DNA of 62,257 bases from Planctomycetaceae bacterium (lineage in GTDB: Bacteria > Planctomycetota > Planctomycetia > Pirellulales > Pirellulaceae), in NCBI GenBank assembly GCA_018660825.1, contig JABJJO010000064.1:1-62257 (forward strand), read 5' to 3'. Shown one piece after another: positions 45,720 to 56,388 of this stretch (its first letter is position 1; every line of letters begins with the position of its first letter). Position numbers and translations under genes: made by a program. The notes under the pieces are model-generated. The model had not been told where the DNA came from. It made no database searches and saw only the letters and a list, made by a program, of their open reading frames with translations.

Positions 45720-47285
45720 ATGAATATCTCTTGGTGGATGTGGATCGTGATCGTAATAGGCGCATTAATTGTGCTCACAGTAATATACGATTTGTGTCAG
45801 CGTAAACATACTATTTTGCGCAACTACCCTATCGTTGGTCATTTTCGATATTGGCTCGAACGTTTTGGACCGGAGCTTCGACAATACATTGTGACGAACA
45901 ACAACGAGGAGCGACCGTTTTCTCGTGATCAACGCCGTTGGGTCTATGCGTCGGCTAAACAAGAAAACAATTATTTTGGCTTTGGGACGGATAAAGATCT
46001 CGAGCTATCCCCCAATCACCTTGTGATTAAACACGCCGCCTTTCCAATTTCATCTCTTCGTCCTGAAGATCCGGCCTACGACCCGCTGCACATGATTGAC
46101 GTTGCTAAAATCCTTGGCGGGTACCGCGACCGCAAGCACAAGTTTAGGCCAAAATCAGTCATCAGTGTTTCCGCGATGAGTTTCGGTTCGCTAAGCGCGA
46201 CGGCCGTGGAATCACTCAACCGAGGGTGCCAAGCGACTGGTTGCTTACACAACACCGGTGAAGGAGGAATCAGTCCATATCACTTAAAAGGAGGGAATCT
46301 AATTTGGCAACTCGGTACCGGTTATTTCGGAGCGCGGAATGCGGATGGAACATTTTCTCAACAACATTTCCTTGACGCGATTGAGCAAGCTCGAGGCAAA
46401 GTAAAGGCCATTGAAATCAAGCTGAGCCAAGGAGCAAAGCCTGGATTAGGAGGTATGTTGCCAGCGGCCAAGGTGTCGCCAGAGATCGCCAAGATCCGAG
46501 ACATTCCCGTTGGCAAGGATTGCGCCAGTCCAGCAAGTCACTCAGCATTTGCAAACGTGGATGAGATGTTGGATTTCGTAGAACAACTTGCGGACGTATC
46601 AGGGCTTCCTGTTGGGATTAAGAGTGCTGTTGGGGAGACTGAATTCTGGGACGACTTAATAAATCAAGTACAAAATACAGATCGGTGCGTTGATTTCATA
46701 ACCATTGATGGTTCAGAAGGCGGAACAGGCGCCGCACCACTAGCATTCTCAGACCATGTTGCCCTTCCGTTTAAACAGGCCTTTGCCTCGGTATTCAAAA
46801 AATTTGAACTTGCCGGTATCGCCCACAACATTGTTTTTGCGGGATCGGGTAAACTTGGATTTCCAGAAACATCTCTTCTCGCGATAGCATTGGGGTGTGA
46901 CATGATCAATGTAGCTCGAGAGCCGATGCTGGCAATTGGCTGTATTCAGGCCCAGCGATGCCATTCCGGTAATTGTCCCGCTGGGATAGCAACGCAAAGT
47001 AAACGGCTAATGTGGGGACTGGATCCCACGTTAAAGTCCAACCGACTAGCTAATTACATCATCGCGTTGCGAAAAGAAATCATTCAATTGACCCACGCCT
47101 GCGGTTACGAGCATCCAGCTCAGATCACCCCGAGACAATTCTCGATCGTCGACGACAACTATGCCTCACATAGTGTTGCCGACATATTTGGATACCGCGA
47201 AGGTTGGGGTAGTCCGACGAAAGAGCACATCGATGAGGTGGTACGTATCATTCGAGCAGCCACCGAAATGCGGATTACGATGTGA
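45720..47285 (+). CDS. FMN-binding glutamate synthase family protein, membrane-anchored
   Basis: Related to the FMN/iron-sulfur synthase domain of glutamate synthase large subunit. One N-terminal membrane helix (about residues 4-24), then ISVSAMSFGSLS, a GEGGISPYHLKGG segment, SQGAKPGLGGMLPAAKVS, GSEGGTGAAPLAFSDHV, and a cluster motif CIQAQRCHSGNCPAGIATQ. There is no glutaminase domain and no GltD nearby, so it probably is not assimilatory glutamate synthase; true function unknown. Start ATG 45720 has AAGGAG 12 bases upstream, one of the clearest ribosome sites here. Length 521. Confidence 0.85.
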   Translation: MNISWWMWIVIVIGALIVLTVIYDLCQRKHTILRNYPIVGHFRYWLERFGPELRQYIVTNNNEERPFSRDQRRWVYASAKQENNYFGFGTDKDLELSPNHLVIKHAAFPISSLRPEDPAYDPLHMIDVAKILGGYRDRKHKFRPKSVISVSAMSFGSLSATAVESLNRGCQATGCLHNTGEGGISPYHLKGGNLIWQLGTGYFGARNADGTFSQQHFLDAIEQARGKVKAIEIKLSQGAKPGLGGMLPAAKVSPEIAKIRDIPVGKDCASPASHSAFANVDEMLDFVEQLADVSGLPVGIKSAVGETEFWDDLINQVQNTDRCVDFITIDGSEGGTGAAPLAFSDHVALPFKQAFASVFKKFELAGIAHNIVFAGSGKLGFPETSLLAIALGCDMINVAREPMLAIGCIQAQRCHSGNCPAGIATQSKRLMWGLDPTLKSNRLANYIIALRKEIIQLTHACGYEHPAQITPRQFSIVDDNYASHSVADIFGYREGWGSPTKEHIDEVVRIIRAATEMRITM

Positions 47286-47320
47286 TACAGCGATGTTGAA
47301 AATATCAAACACAGCGGGCA

Positions 47321-50300
47321 CTACTTGCCAATAGGTACGTCGATGATTTCGATTTTGTGTTCGTCGGAATTTGCTTTGAGTTCAGGCGCATACATCGCGT
47401 AGCCGATGGTCGGCAAGGCGGAGAATTTACCTGGAATCTCAGCTCGCACGCGGTAGGTCAAGCTGTGCTTGCCACGTGAAATGCGGCGAATGAAATAATT
47501 GACACTGGCATCTCTCATTTCACGATAGGCCGACAGTCCTGTGTAGATGTACCCACTACGTAGATCGACCGCTTCAAATCCTGCTGCTTTGTGGTCTTCA
47601 AACATCAAATACTCGTAGTCATTTTTACTGTCGATCAGTAATTCGATTTCGAGTAAGTCACCGCTGAGGACGTCATCGCCGGAGGCAAGAGGAATGCGTT
47701 TGAAGCGTTCTTCTTTTTGTTGCACGACTTGTCCCCGCGATCCTGCTGCATCTGTGGTGCGGTTATCGGGAACTAACTTATAGAAACGACGTTCCACTTT
47801 GATTTCTAATCCTGCTTTAGTGATGAAATCTTCGAGCGTGAAGTTAGTGAGGTATACGTTGAAGTAAACGGGTCCCACACCTTTTCGGCGAACTTCAATT
47901 TTATGTGTTCCATCGAGCACTTCATCGCCGGTTAGCAGGAACTTGTTGTCGAAGGAGAACAGATTGTCTGCATCAATATGAACTTCCTTGCGCTTTTTGC
48001 CGTCCACCCAAATTTCAACATCCATATCGGGTTTGGCTTCACCGGTCGCTTTGATGTACTCAGAAAACGCCTCGACACACAATGAAGTGTCGCGAGTCGA
48101 TTTCCAGTAGGTGGCATGTTTACGGTTGTTCAATAAGTACTTCACAAGTCGAGAAGATTGAACACTATTGGGTTTAACCCGCGCGAGCAGTTTCAAGTAA
48201 TAAGCATTGGTTTCAATTTCATCACCGTACCAATACCACCAATATCCACCTGCGGGCATTTCTAGGTACGCGGTTTCATTCTCTTCGTCTTGCTCCAAGT
48301 ACTGTTCGATATTGCGAACAAGCATAGTTAGCTTTTCTTGGTGCTTACGAGTTTCTAAACCAAGTGCATAAACAACCATGCCGTAAACGCTGAGGTGTGA
48401 TCGATCGCGATACAAAAACTGTTGCATCTCGACGTTTTCCTCGCCTGCTTCAGCCAAGATCATGTAGATCAATGCATCACGATTGTCTGCGAATGGCTTC
48501 GACGGCGTCTTGTTTGTTCCGTGTCGTTTGATTTTGTCAACCTCAGCGGATTCGTGGCGTTGTAGCCATTGTACGCCGCGTTTAATGATATTCGGATCGA
48601 CCTTCACATCATTAGCGACAGCCACTTGCAGTCCATGTACGACGACCGCTGTAGTGTGCGGATAACTGTACCCTTTGCCGCCGGAGAACCAGCCCCAGCC
48701 ACCATCAGGATTTTGCATGTTAGTCAAACGAGTGACACCGGCGGATACAATTTTGTTGACTTCCGCATGGCTAAACACAGGGTTGGAGTTGTAGCGTTTC
48801 CACTGTTTAGCTCGCTCTTGATCATCGCCAATCTCTTGGGCGTTGAGATTGGTTCGCTTTTCGCGAATTTGATCTAGATCGAGTTGCATGCTAATGAGTG
48901 TGTGTTGCGTAATTGCTGCCGGCAGGAACCGATTCAGCGTTTGCTCGGTACAGCCATATGGATAATCGAGCATGTACGGCAACGCGTCGACCATAGCACC
49001 AGCAAGCGTCGGTGAATATCGAATTTCTAACACGGACTGTTCCTGGCGACGTTCGCTAGGCACAGTAATCGTGACTTGCGATTGGTTGTCCTCAGGTCGA
49101 ATCGTACCAGCCCATGCTTCTGTCTTTAAGATGCCGTGTACGTGGACGGGGAACTTCATTTCCATCGCATCTGATTCTTCGTCTGTCAGGGCCGCCATTG
49201 TAATGGAGGTCTCGCCTTCGCCTGAAACCTTCACTCGCCAATCAACGCGAGCTTCTCCATGGGCATCGACAGTGATAACTTGGTTGGCTTCCCCGAGATT
49301 AACCAAGTATTTGTTATCCAAGGTCAATTTAACTTCAACATCCTTAGCGGTTTCAAGATAGTTGTGGACGTTGGCAGATAGCACGATTTCGTCTTTTTCT
49401 ACAAAGAAGCGAGGTGCTTGCATGCGGACGATCACATTTTTTCGAGTGATCACTTCGGTATGCCCTGAGCCGACGTTCGTACCGTGACCCATCGCCCATA
49501 CGTTGACTTTCCAAGTCGTTAAACTTTCGGGCATGCTTACCTTGACTTCAGCAAACCCCTCTTGATCTGTATTCAAAGTCCCAACCCACAAAGCAGTGTC
49601 GGCGAAATTGGACCGAACATTGGGCTCGAGTTTAGGCGCATTGCCAGATCCGGCACCAACTGATTCTGCCAGTTGTCCGCTGTCATTGGCGGCGCTCCTC
49701 ATGGATTTCATTGCACCTCCCAAACCGCCGGGCATTGCTGCTCCCTCGGCACTGGCACTGTCCATTGCCATTTCTGCTAGAGGTGCGCCCCTGCCACCAG
49801 CGAATTGTCGGACCCGATTTATAGAGAAATCGCGGCTAGTAGTCTGAGTGCGGGTTAGGTTGGACATCTCGTCATCGGCCACGCTGGCTCCAAAGACTCC
49901 CAATGGATTCATGTAATTAGTGTGAGGCATGTAGCGTTCACGGGAAAACTTTTGCAGGTTACTTTGGTGACTGGGGTTATGTCGACGGCGCCATTTCCAG
50001 AAGAAATCACGGATTTCAGGAACATTGCTACCGCCAGAAATGTATTCAACCGACTTGTCGTAGATGGAGACTACGGTTGTGCCAACGAAAGGTTCACCAG
50101 TGTGGTCGGTCAATTGGACCTTAACGGTGGCATCTTCGCCCGGTTTATACGTCTCAGAGGAAGGGGTTACCGCGACGTTAATAACTCGTTTCTCAGGTGG
50201 AACGACAATTTCCTTTGTTTCTTGGAATACCCGACCATTGGCAATTGTTACCGCTTCGACAAAGAAGTTGGGCATATCTTTCTTGATGACGGTGATTTCA

Positions 50301-53300
50301 ACGACGGTACTTTTACCATTAAGCCGAACCAACTTAGGTGGTAGATAGACGCCATTGGTCGGCCGTACGAAAAGTAAAACTGTACTGCCTCGTAGTTCCG
50401 TATTGATTTGTAATTTCACCGTATCACCAGGTGCATATTCACGCTTATCGGGAACGAGTTCGATATCACTATATCTAAATTGCGACCCGTCATAACCATC
50501 GCCAATAACGGTGAATATATAGCCACCTTCGATCTCGTGACCTTCGCCATCGTCAACAGTGTAGGACAGTCGATATTGACCTTTGTTAGCTGCTTTGATT
50601 TGAATTCTTGCGCGGCCTTCGTCGTCAGTATCGAGTTTCCATTTTTGGACAACAGACTCAACGGGTTCACCCTTGCGATCGTAAGTGAGTTTCAATAATT
50701 CGAGTTTGCCTTTACCTTGGACGGCTCGTTTGTCGAGTGTTTGAGCATGAAAGTTTGCATTGATGGAGTCACCGGCGTGATAATATCCACGATCTACCCA
50801 CGTAAATACTTTGAATGGCTTACGTGTGGCAAGTACCGAACCCGTGCCAACAATCGTTCTTCGTGATTGGTCACGAACTTCGGCAACGATCTCATACCGG
50901 TGATCCATATCACCATGGACTTCTTTGGCAATTGCGGTGTCAATCTCCACGTCGACTGTACCGTCTGCATTGAGTTCTACTTCGCGCTGCATCACTAACT
51001 CGGGCGGAGTATGACGACTACCAAACCACCATGGCGCGGGACGAATACAGCCGACCCAGTTGTTCCAGCCAGGATACCAAGAATAGTCATAACAGAACCA
51101 CCAATAACCGGGGCTGAAACACCAGTCCCAGCGTGCGGTAGGATACCAGTTTTCCGTATGGGAATATCTACGGACGGTGATCTTGACGGTGCCTTGAGTC
51201 ACCGGTGAGCCGAAATAGTATTTCGCTTGGACTTTCGCCTTGATCACTTCGCCGAGTGCGACGGGTTTCTCTGGCGATTCAATGGATACTTCATATTCAG
51301 GTTTCTTGTATTCTTCAATTTGGAAAGTGCTGCCGCCATTGATTTGATTATTGCCGACTCCCCGCAAATGCAAACGATACGTACCGAGCATTGCATCCTC
51401 GGGAGCTTTCCACTGGAATTCGAATCCGCCAAATTCGTCGGCTTTGATGGCTTTGCTAAGCACTTTTTCGCCACGCGGGTTGTAAAGTTCTAGCGAACCG
51501 GTAGCACCGGCAAACTGAGAAACGTCGGTTTTGTCATACTGGGCTTTTCGCATCCACCCCTTAAGTTTTACGGTGTGGTCTGGTCGGTAGACTGGGCGAT
51601 CCGTAATAAGGAATACCTTGGTCTGGTTGTAGATTTGGTCATGGATTTGTCCGAACCAGATACCGTGGAAACCGAGGAAGGCAAAGCGTTTGCCTGGAGT
51701 TCGAGCGGAAGTTAACCATTGGTAGTTCTGCGGAGCGACCGTTTTGTCTATTTGGACAATTCCCTTTGCATCAGTTGTCTTGACAAATTGTTTGACGAGA
51801 TACTGGAGTTTACCTTCTTTCGTGCGAGTTTGGCGGAACCCAAAGAAGTCGACGATGCCGTTGGGGATCGGTTTTCCCGAAACAGAGTCGGCCATGTAAT
51901 ACATCTGCCCACCATCGGTAGGAAGTTTGACGAGTGTAGTATCGTTGAGCCAATAAACGATTGAAGTTGTATTACCACCTTCGACGTTGGCAGTGATTTT
52001 ATAAGCGCCGGTTGCATCGAGCGGTACGTCGACGGTGATGCGGCGGTCAAAATGCCCGTCTCGAGGTTCCAGTTCAACCGTCCAATTGGCGACTTGCTCC
52101 GTAATGTACTTCGATTCGTCTTTATGGAAAATTAGGCTACCAAGATTATTGATGGTGTGCAGCGTATTAAATTGTTGATTGCTGTTGATGTGTGCCTTGA
52201 TGTCGCTGATAAGTTTCTTGACATCAATACGCTGAGCTTGAAAGGTTACTTTGCTGGCATTGCGAAATTTGTAAGTAAAACTTTTTTGTTCGTTGGTGGT
52301 TTGTCCGCTGATTGGATCGAAACTGCCCCAATTGCCGACGACGGATTGCAGTTGTGTCTTAATGTTGCGGACAGAAGGGTGAGTCGGGAATCGCTTGATG
52401 AGGTCACGCAGGACTGTGGCGCCTTGGGTGAATTGTCGGCGGTTTAGGTAGATGCTAGCGAGATTTTGACCTGCTTGGATACGGGTGTTGATTTCCTGCG
52501 AGGACGCAGCCGTGGTGATGTCACGGAATAGTTTGATATGGTTGAATTCAGCGGGCATGTCAAATCGGGTGACACCGATAGCCAGTTGGGCAATAGTTTC
52601 TGAATCATTTAGTGAATCAACACTATAGCGACCCTTGCGAGCATCATTTTGGTCGTCATTGGCATTGCGTCCCCAGTTGTTAGGCACCCCATAATAAGAC
52701 ATCGTTTGCACGCCAAATTGCCCGTGTAAAAATTGAGCAAGTTGAAGTTGCATCTGAAAACGGATAGCCGGATTTACTTCGGCTGCGGTGGTGAGCGCCC
52801 ACCGCCACCGCTGGCCATCCGTTTTAGCGTCTTTCCAGGAACGGACTAAACTGTGGTATATCGGTTTGCCTTCGACATCGACAGGTGCTCCTTGACCGCC
52901 ATATCCGCGCCCATACCCCTTGTCGTAATCCGGCAGGGTTGTCAGATCTGTCATGGTTTGTAACCGCCAAGCACCGCCGTTGAATTGCAACGCGTGGGCT
53001 AATTGCACAAACAATTGTCCCGCTTCCGATTTGTTAGGTTCTTGCATCGCAAACGGCACAGCTTGTTCAAATAGTTGCAAGGCTCTAACGCGATCTCGGT
53101 CAGTGCTATTAAGCACTTGTCCGGTAATTCTTTGGGGGGCACGCTGCCATTGGTTGTCAACTAAAACGCCGTGCTTTGGGACTGATTGATATTGCTGGAT
53201 CGCTTGGCTTAAAACTCGCCAATCTTTCGGATGCGCGGCGATGATTTTTTCAATGAGTTGATCGAATTCTGTATATTTGCGGAGACGTTGCATGCACTGA

Positions 53301-53530
53301 AAGAGCATGTTCATGTCTTGGACCAGTTCTTTTCCACCTGTATCGGATCGTGTTGCCAGTTCAGAAAAACCATCATATGCTTCTTTGATGTTGTTTTCGG
53401 TGAATTGTTTGCGACTTTGACTACGCAAATCGCTGTTGCTGAGATCAGAAAAAACCCCCCAACTGACCGAGCAAATCAGTGTAAGCAGGACTAAAGCAGC
53501 AAATGTTTGGCGGCGTGGTATGTGATTCAT
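47321..53530 (-). CDS. Thioester-containing bacterial alpha-2-macroglobulin
   Basis: Very large (2069-residue) secreted protease trap-like protein. A signal peptide spans about residues 8-27. TPR-like N-terminal segment, MG domains including the DRPVYRPDHTVKLKGW motif, a bait-like variable stretch around 1250-1330, the ANG-type LTTWKVNVWAMG segment, and the thioester CTEQ at C1527-Q1530 in a helical thioester domain; C-terminal receptor-like domain. Contains an aromatic-rich insert at about residues 790-837. No lipobox is obvious and no pbpC lies next to it, unlike the E. coli pair. Role likely envelope defence against proteases. Confidence 0.93.
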   Translation of the reverse strand: MNHIPRRQTFAALVLLTLICSVSWGVFSDLSNSDLRSQSRKQFTENNIKEAYDGFSELATRSDTGGKELVQDMNMLFQCMQRLRKYTEFDQLIEKIIAAHPKDWRVLSQAIQQYQSVPKHGVLVDNQWQRAPQRITGQVLNSTDRDRVRALQLFEQAVPFAMQEPNKSEAGQLFVQLAHALQFNGGAWRLQTMTDLTTLPDYDKGYGRGYGGQGAPVDVEGKPIYHSLVRSWKDAKTDGQRWRWALTTAAEVNPAIRFQMQLQLAQFLHGQFGVQTMSYYGVPNNWGRNANDDQNDARKGRYSVDSLNDSETIAQLAIGVTRFDMPAEFNHIKLFRDITTAASSQEINTRIQAGQNLASIYLNRRQFTQGATVLRDLIKRFPTHPSVRNIKTQLQSVVGNWGSFDPISGQTTNEQKSFTYKFRNASKVTFQAQRIDVKKLISDIKAHINSNQQFNTLHTINNLGSLIFHKDESKYITEQVANWTVELEPRDGHFDRRITVDVPLDATGAYKITANVEGGNTTSIVYWLNDTTLVKLPTDGGQMYYMADSVSGKPIPNGIVDFFGFRQTRTKEGKLQYLVKQFVKTTDAKGIVQIDKTVAPQNYQWLTSARTPGKRFAFLGFHGIWFGQIHDQIYNQTKVFLITDRPVYRPDHTVKLKGWMRKAQYDKTDVSQFAGATGSLELYNPRGEKVLSKAIKADEFGGFEFQWKAPEDAMLGTYRLHLRGVGNNQINGGSTFQIEEYKKPEYEVSIESPEKPVALGEVIKAKVQAKYYFGSPVTQGTVKITVRRYSHTENWYPTARWDWCFSPGYWWFCYDYSWYPGWNNWVGCIRPAPWWFGSRHTPPELVMQREVELNADGTVDVEIDTAIAKEVHGDMDHRYEIVAEVRDQSRRTIVGTGSVLATRKPFKVFTWVDRGYYHAGDSINANFHAQTLDKRAVQGKGKLELLKLTYDRKGEPVESVVQKWKLDTDDEGRARIQIKAANKGQYRLSYTVDDGEGHEIEGGYIFTVIGDGYDGSQFRYSDIELVPDKREYAPGDTVKLQINTELRGSTVLLFVRPTNGVYLPPKLVRLNGKSTVVEITVIKKDMPNFFVEAVTIANGRVFQETKEIVVPPEKRVINVAVTPSSETYKPGEDATVKVQLTDHTGEPFVGTTVVSIYDKSVEYISGGSNVPEIRDFFWKWRRRHNPSHQSNLQKFSRERYMPHTNYMNPLGVFGASVADDEMSNLTRTQTTSRDFSINRVRQFAGGRGAPLAEMAMDSASAEGAAMPGGLGGAMKSMRSAANDSGQLAESVGAGSGNAPKLEPNVRSNFADTALWVGTLNTDQEGFAEVKVSMPESLTTWKVNVWAMGHGTNVGSGHTEVITRKNVIVRMQAPRFFVEKDEIVLSANVHNYLETAKDVEVKLTLDNKYLVNLGEANQVITVDAHGEARVDWRVKVSGEGETSITMAALTDEESDAMEMKFPVHVHGILKTEAWAGTIRPEDNQSQVTITVPSERRQEQSVLEIRYSPTLAGAMVDALPYMLDYPYGCTEQTLNRFLPAAITQHTLISMQLDLDQIREKRTNLNAQEIGDDQERAKQWKRYNSNPVFSHAEVNKIVSAGVTRLTNMQNPDGGWGWFSGGKGYSYPHTTAVVVHGLQVAVANDVKVDPNIIKRGVQWLQRHESAEVDKIKRHGTNKTPSKPFADNRDALIYMILAEAGEENVEMQQFLYRDRSHLSVYGMVVYALGLETRKHQEKLTMLVRNIEQYLEQDEENETAYLEMPAGGYWWYWYGDEIETNAYYLKLLARVKPNSVQSSRLVKYLLNNRKHATYWKSTRDTSLCVEAFSEYIKATGEAKPDMDVEIWVDGKKRKEVHIDADNLFSFDNKFLLTGDEVLDGTHKIEVRRKGVGPVYFNVYLTNFTLEDFITKAGLEIKVERRFYKLVPDNRTTDAAGSRGQVVQQKEERFKRIPLASGDDVLSGDLLEIELLIDSKNDYEYLMFEDHKAAGFEAVDLRSGYIYTGLSAYREMRDASVNYFIRRISRGKHSLTYRVRAEIPGKFSALPTIGYAMYAPELKANSDEHKIEIIDVPIGK

Positions 53531-53825
53531 AGGATTAAGCTATTCAGCAAAGTTAGGGTTTAAAACGTTTTGATTTACGACTGTTCAAAAGGGAGAACAA
53601 GGATCGATCTATTGTTATTGATGCTAACAACGTAAGATTAGTTCCCATGAATTGTATAGAATATTGAAATAAAAGTTAGTGAGTACAGTTAACTACACGA
53701 TACGTTTTAATAGTAGTTGTTTGTGGACAGCGCGCAAATGACATGATACCATTTTTAGGTGCCAAAAATAACATAAATATGTAGTGCCGTTCGCAGAGTT
53801 ACTCTCGAGGATCTCCGTTATTTCA
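53531..53825. other. Divergent intergenic region between the macroglobulin and J-domain genes
   Basis: About 295 bases, AT-rich, no gene. Should hold promoters of both divergent genes, but no clean -35/-10 pair or operator is evident to me. Confidence 0.35.
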
Positions 53826-55325
53826 ATGTCTGATTTGTTTAATCCATATAAAGAGTTCTTAGACTTAGATACGGCGCCCAAGTGCCCTACCTACTATGAA
53901 CTGCTGGGCATTAGCGACAGGAACGAGTGTACGCATGACCTAGTCGAGAATGGTCGAATTACAGCGTTAGCCAAAATGCGAGCATTCAAACCAGGTGGCA
54001 ATGCTGCCGTGTGGGCCGCATTGCTTGATGAAGTTGCCTTAGCTAGTACTACGCTACTCGATGCGGATTTGAAAGCTACGTATGACAACCAACTTACAAC
54101 TGACGAAGTCCCAACCGCACTTGACCTCGTGCAACGCTTAGGGCCGATCGAACGCATTGATGCCAGTCCGGCAGCCTCTGCTGCAGCTGCCAGTCCAGTG
54201 GATTCGATGGCGCCATCGCATTTGCAGTCGGGTGCCGCAGTCGGCGCGCGAGTTGCGGCGGTGCATCCTATTATTCCAACCGCAGTCGCTGTTCCGGTTG
54301 CCGCACACGTGGAAGTTGCGACTCCGATTGCCCAGCCGACTGGAACCTTGCCGGATACGACCGAGGCATTTGAACAACCGCAATCCGTCAACGAATTCGG
54401 CGGTACTCAAATCAAGGGTAAACGGCGACGTTCGTCGAGAAAAACGAGTTCACCACTATTGCTATACGCAGGCATCAGCTTGTTTTTGATCACGGGTGGG
54501 GCAGCCTTTGCTTTTTGGGATTGGGGTAACGAACAGCAGGTGGCGCTAAAAACGACTAAAACTGTTGCTGCGGAGGCACCAGCGAATCCCGCAGCACCCA
54601 CCGCCGAACAGCCCAAATTGCGACCGCCAGCAAAACCAAAACCGATTGATTCTATGCGACCAGATTGGGGCCCGCAAAACCCCAAACCGAATCCCCCTAC
54701 AGACGCGGGAGAAGGTACACCGCCGGCGGAGCCAAAGCCTATGGAACCAAAACCTATGGAACCAAAGCCCGCTCCCAAGCCAATCGAGCCCGCGGAGCTT
54801 GTAAAGTTAACCGCGGCACTAAAGTTGGGCCGTACAGCCTTGAGCGAGCGCAATCTGGAAATCACAGCCGAGCAATTGGCCATCGCTGCGCCCTTAGCGC
54901 GGAGTGGTGAACCGCGCAAAGCATTTATTCGTCTTAAAACGATGCACCAATTTCTGGAGCAATTTTTACGGTTGTCCAACGAGGCGATTGATGGTTATAA
55001 GGGCGGATCTGAGATCAAACTTAGTGAAAGTAATACCATAGTGGTTGTCGAGACGACGCCCCAGGATGTAACAATCCGCGTAGCCGGCACTGTTAAAACA
55101 TATTTGCGCAACCAACTTTCGTCAGGTTTGGCAATCGGTATAGCCAACACCAATTTCGAAGAATCTAAATACAAGTCAACGCTGAAGGCTGCGTTTGTGA
55201 TTACGCAGAAAACGTTGCGTGATTTCGATGTGGAGAGAGCCCGCGAGTTTTGGGAAATGGGCCCAGAACCGATAGAGCTGTTTGAAGGCTATATTACCGA
55301 CGATTATGAATTCGCATCCGAGTAA
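53826..55325 (+). CDS. Membrane protein with degenerate J-domain
   Basis: Planctomycete-type protein of unknown role. Residues about 15-85 look like a J-domain (PTYYELLGI through LLDADLKATYDNQL), but the position of the HPD tripeptide reads FKPGGN, so DnaK stimulation is unlikely. A long Ala/Pro linker follows, then Lys/Arg-rich KGKRRRSSRKTSS and one membrane helix (about 216-236), another Pro-rich stretch with repeated MEPKP units, and a C-terminal globular region of about 170 residues. Start ATG 53826 chosen over GTG 53784. Confidence 0.72.
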   Translation: MSDLFNPYKEFLDLDTAPKCPTYYELLGISDRNECTHDLVENGRITALAKMRAFKPGGNAAVWAALLDEVALASTTLLDADLKATYDNQLTTDEVPTALDLVQRLGPIERIDASPAASAAAASPVDSMAPSHLQSGAAVGARVAAVHPIIPTAVAVPVAAHVEVATPIAQPTGTLPDTTEAFEQPQSVNEFGGTQIKGKRRRSSRKTSSPLLLYAGISLFLITGGAAFAFWDWGNEQQVALKTTKTVAAEAPANPAAPTAEQPKLRPPAKPKPIDSMRPDWGPQNPKPNPPTDAGEGTPPAEPKPMEPKPMEPKPAPKPIEPAELVKLTAALKLGRTALSERNLEITAEQLAIAAPLARSGEPRKAFIRLKTMHQFLEQFLRLSNEAIDGYKGGSEIKLSESNTIVVVETTPQDVTIRVAGTVKTYLRNQLSSGLAIGIANTNFEESKYKSTLKAAFVITQKTLRDFDVERAREFWEMGPEPIELFEGYITDDYEFASE

Positions 55326-55478
55326 ACTTGAGTTCTTCAGGTTTTGATGAGTTTGTGCATTGGTTTGACGCCTTTAAAGAACCGGAAATCGAGCGTATCA
55401 TAGAAGTACAAGAGAGCTAGTTGTTTTCAACACTCTCATACTTGGATTATATCGTTGTATTTTGTAGGACCTCTACGC

Positions 55479-56366
55479 ATGACTCGCAAGGGCGCCGAAT
55501 TTTCTGGACTCGCAGTAGCCATTACCACTCCGTTTCGCGATGGTGAGGTTGATATTGCAGCGTTAAAACGTCAAGTGGAATTCCACGTAAACGCCGGTAC
55601 GAATTGCTTGTGCCCAGTTGGCACGACCGGAGAATCACCAACGTTGACCCATGATGAAAACGAACAAGTGATTGCGGAAGTTGTGCAAGCCGCCGCCGGG
55701 CGAATAAAGGTGATGGCGGGTACTGGGTCCAACAGTACAGCCGAGGCATTAAGGTTGACGAAACGGGCAGCTGCGGATGGAGCGGATGCCGCATTGGTTG
55801 TTGCGCCATACTACAATAAGCCCACACAACAAGGGTTTGTCGAACACTTCAAGGTTATTGCGGAAACGGTTGATTTGCCAATTTGTGTTTACAATATTCC
55901 CGGTCGCACAGGAAAAAATATTGAACCCGATTCGATTTGCCGGCTCGGTGAGTTGGAAAACATTACGTTGGTCAAAGAAGCGACTGGTTCGTTGGATCAA
56001 GCCTCAGAAATCTTAAATAATTCCAACCTCACGTTACTCAGTGGGGACGATAGCTTAACGCTGCCCTTGATGTCTATTGGCGGCAGTGGAGTTATTTCAG
56101 TCGTCGGCAATATTATACCTCAGGATATGATGGCGTTAATTAGTGCCTTTGACAGTGGCGATATAGCAGCCGCTCAGCAGTGGCATCACAAATTGTTTCC
56201 TTTATGTCGAGACATGTTGGGTTTATCTACCAACCCGATTCCAATCAAAGCTGCGATGGCTATGTTAGGCATGGACAGCGGGGAGTTGCGATTACCAATG
56301 ACGCCACTAAGCGAATTAGAAGTCGCACAATTGCGTAAAACTCTGGAAAATTATGGGCTACTGTAA
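55479..56366 (+). CDS. dapA: 4-hydroxy-tetrahydrodipicolinate synthase
   Basis: Condenses pyruvate with aspartate semialdehyde in lysine and diaminopimelate synthesis. [27 protein letters not shown] with Tyr 138, the Schiff-base Lys 166 in LVKEATGS, and [11 protein letters not shown] are all present. Start ATG 55479 with AGGA 9 bases upstream; the upstream in-frame start at 55455 is less likely. Length 295. Relevant because it shows the cell makes diaminopimelate. The glycosyltransferase gene follows by 22 bases. Confidence 0.95.
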   Translation: MTRKGAEFSGLAVAITTPFRDGEVDIAALKRQVEFHVNAGTNCLCPVGTTGESPTLTHDENEQVIAEVVQAAAGRIKVMAGTGSNSTAEALRLTKRAAADGADAALVVAPYYNKPTQQGFVEHFKVIAETVDLPICVYNIPGRTGKNIEPDSICRLGELENITLVKEATGSLDQASEILNNSNLTLLSGDDSLTLPLMSIGGSGVISVVGNIIPQDMMALISAFDSGDIAAAQQWHHKLFPLCRDMLGLSTNPIPIKAAMAMLGMDSGELRLPMTPLSELEVAQLRKTLENYGLL

Positions 56367-56388
56367 AACCGACGGGATTTAATAGTTC

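Noticed and set aside
54407-54979. 190-codon minus-strand open frame rich in Gly and Ile
   Set aside because: Shadow of the Pro-rich linker of the J-like protein; repeat-driven composition, no start signal.
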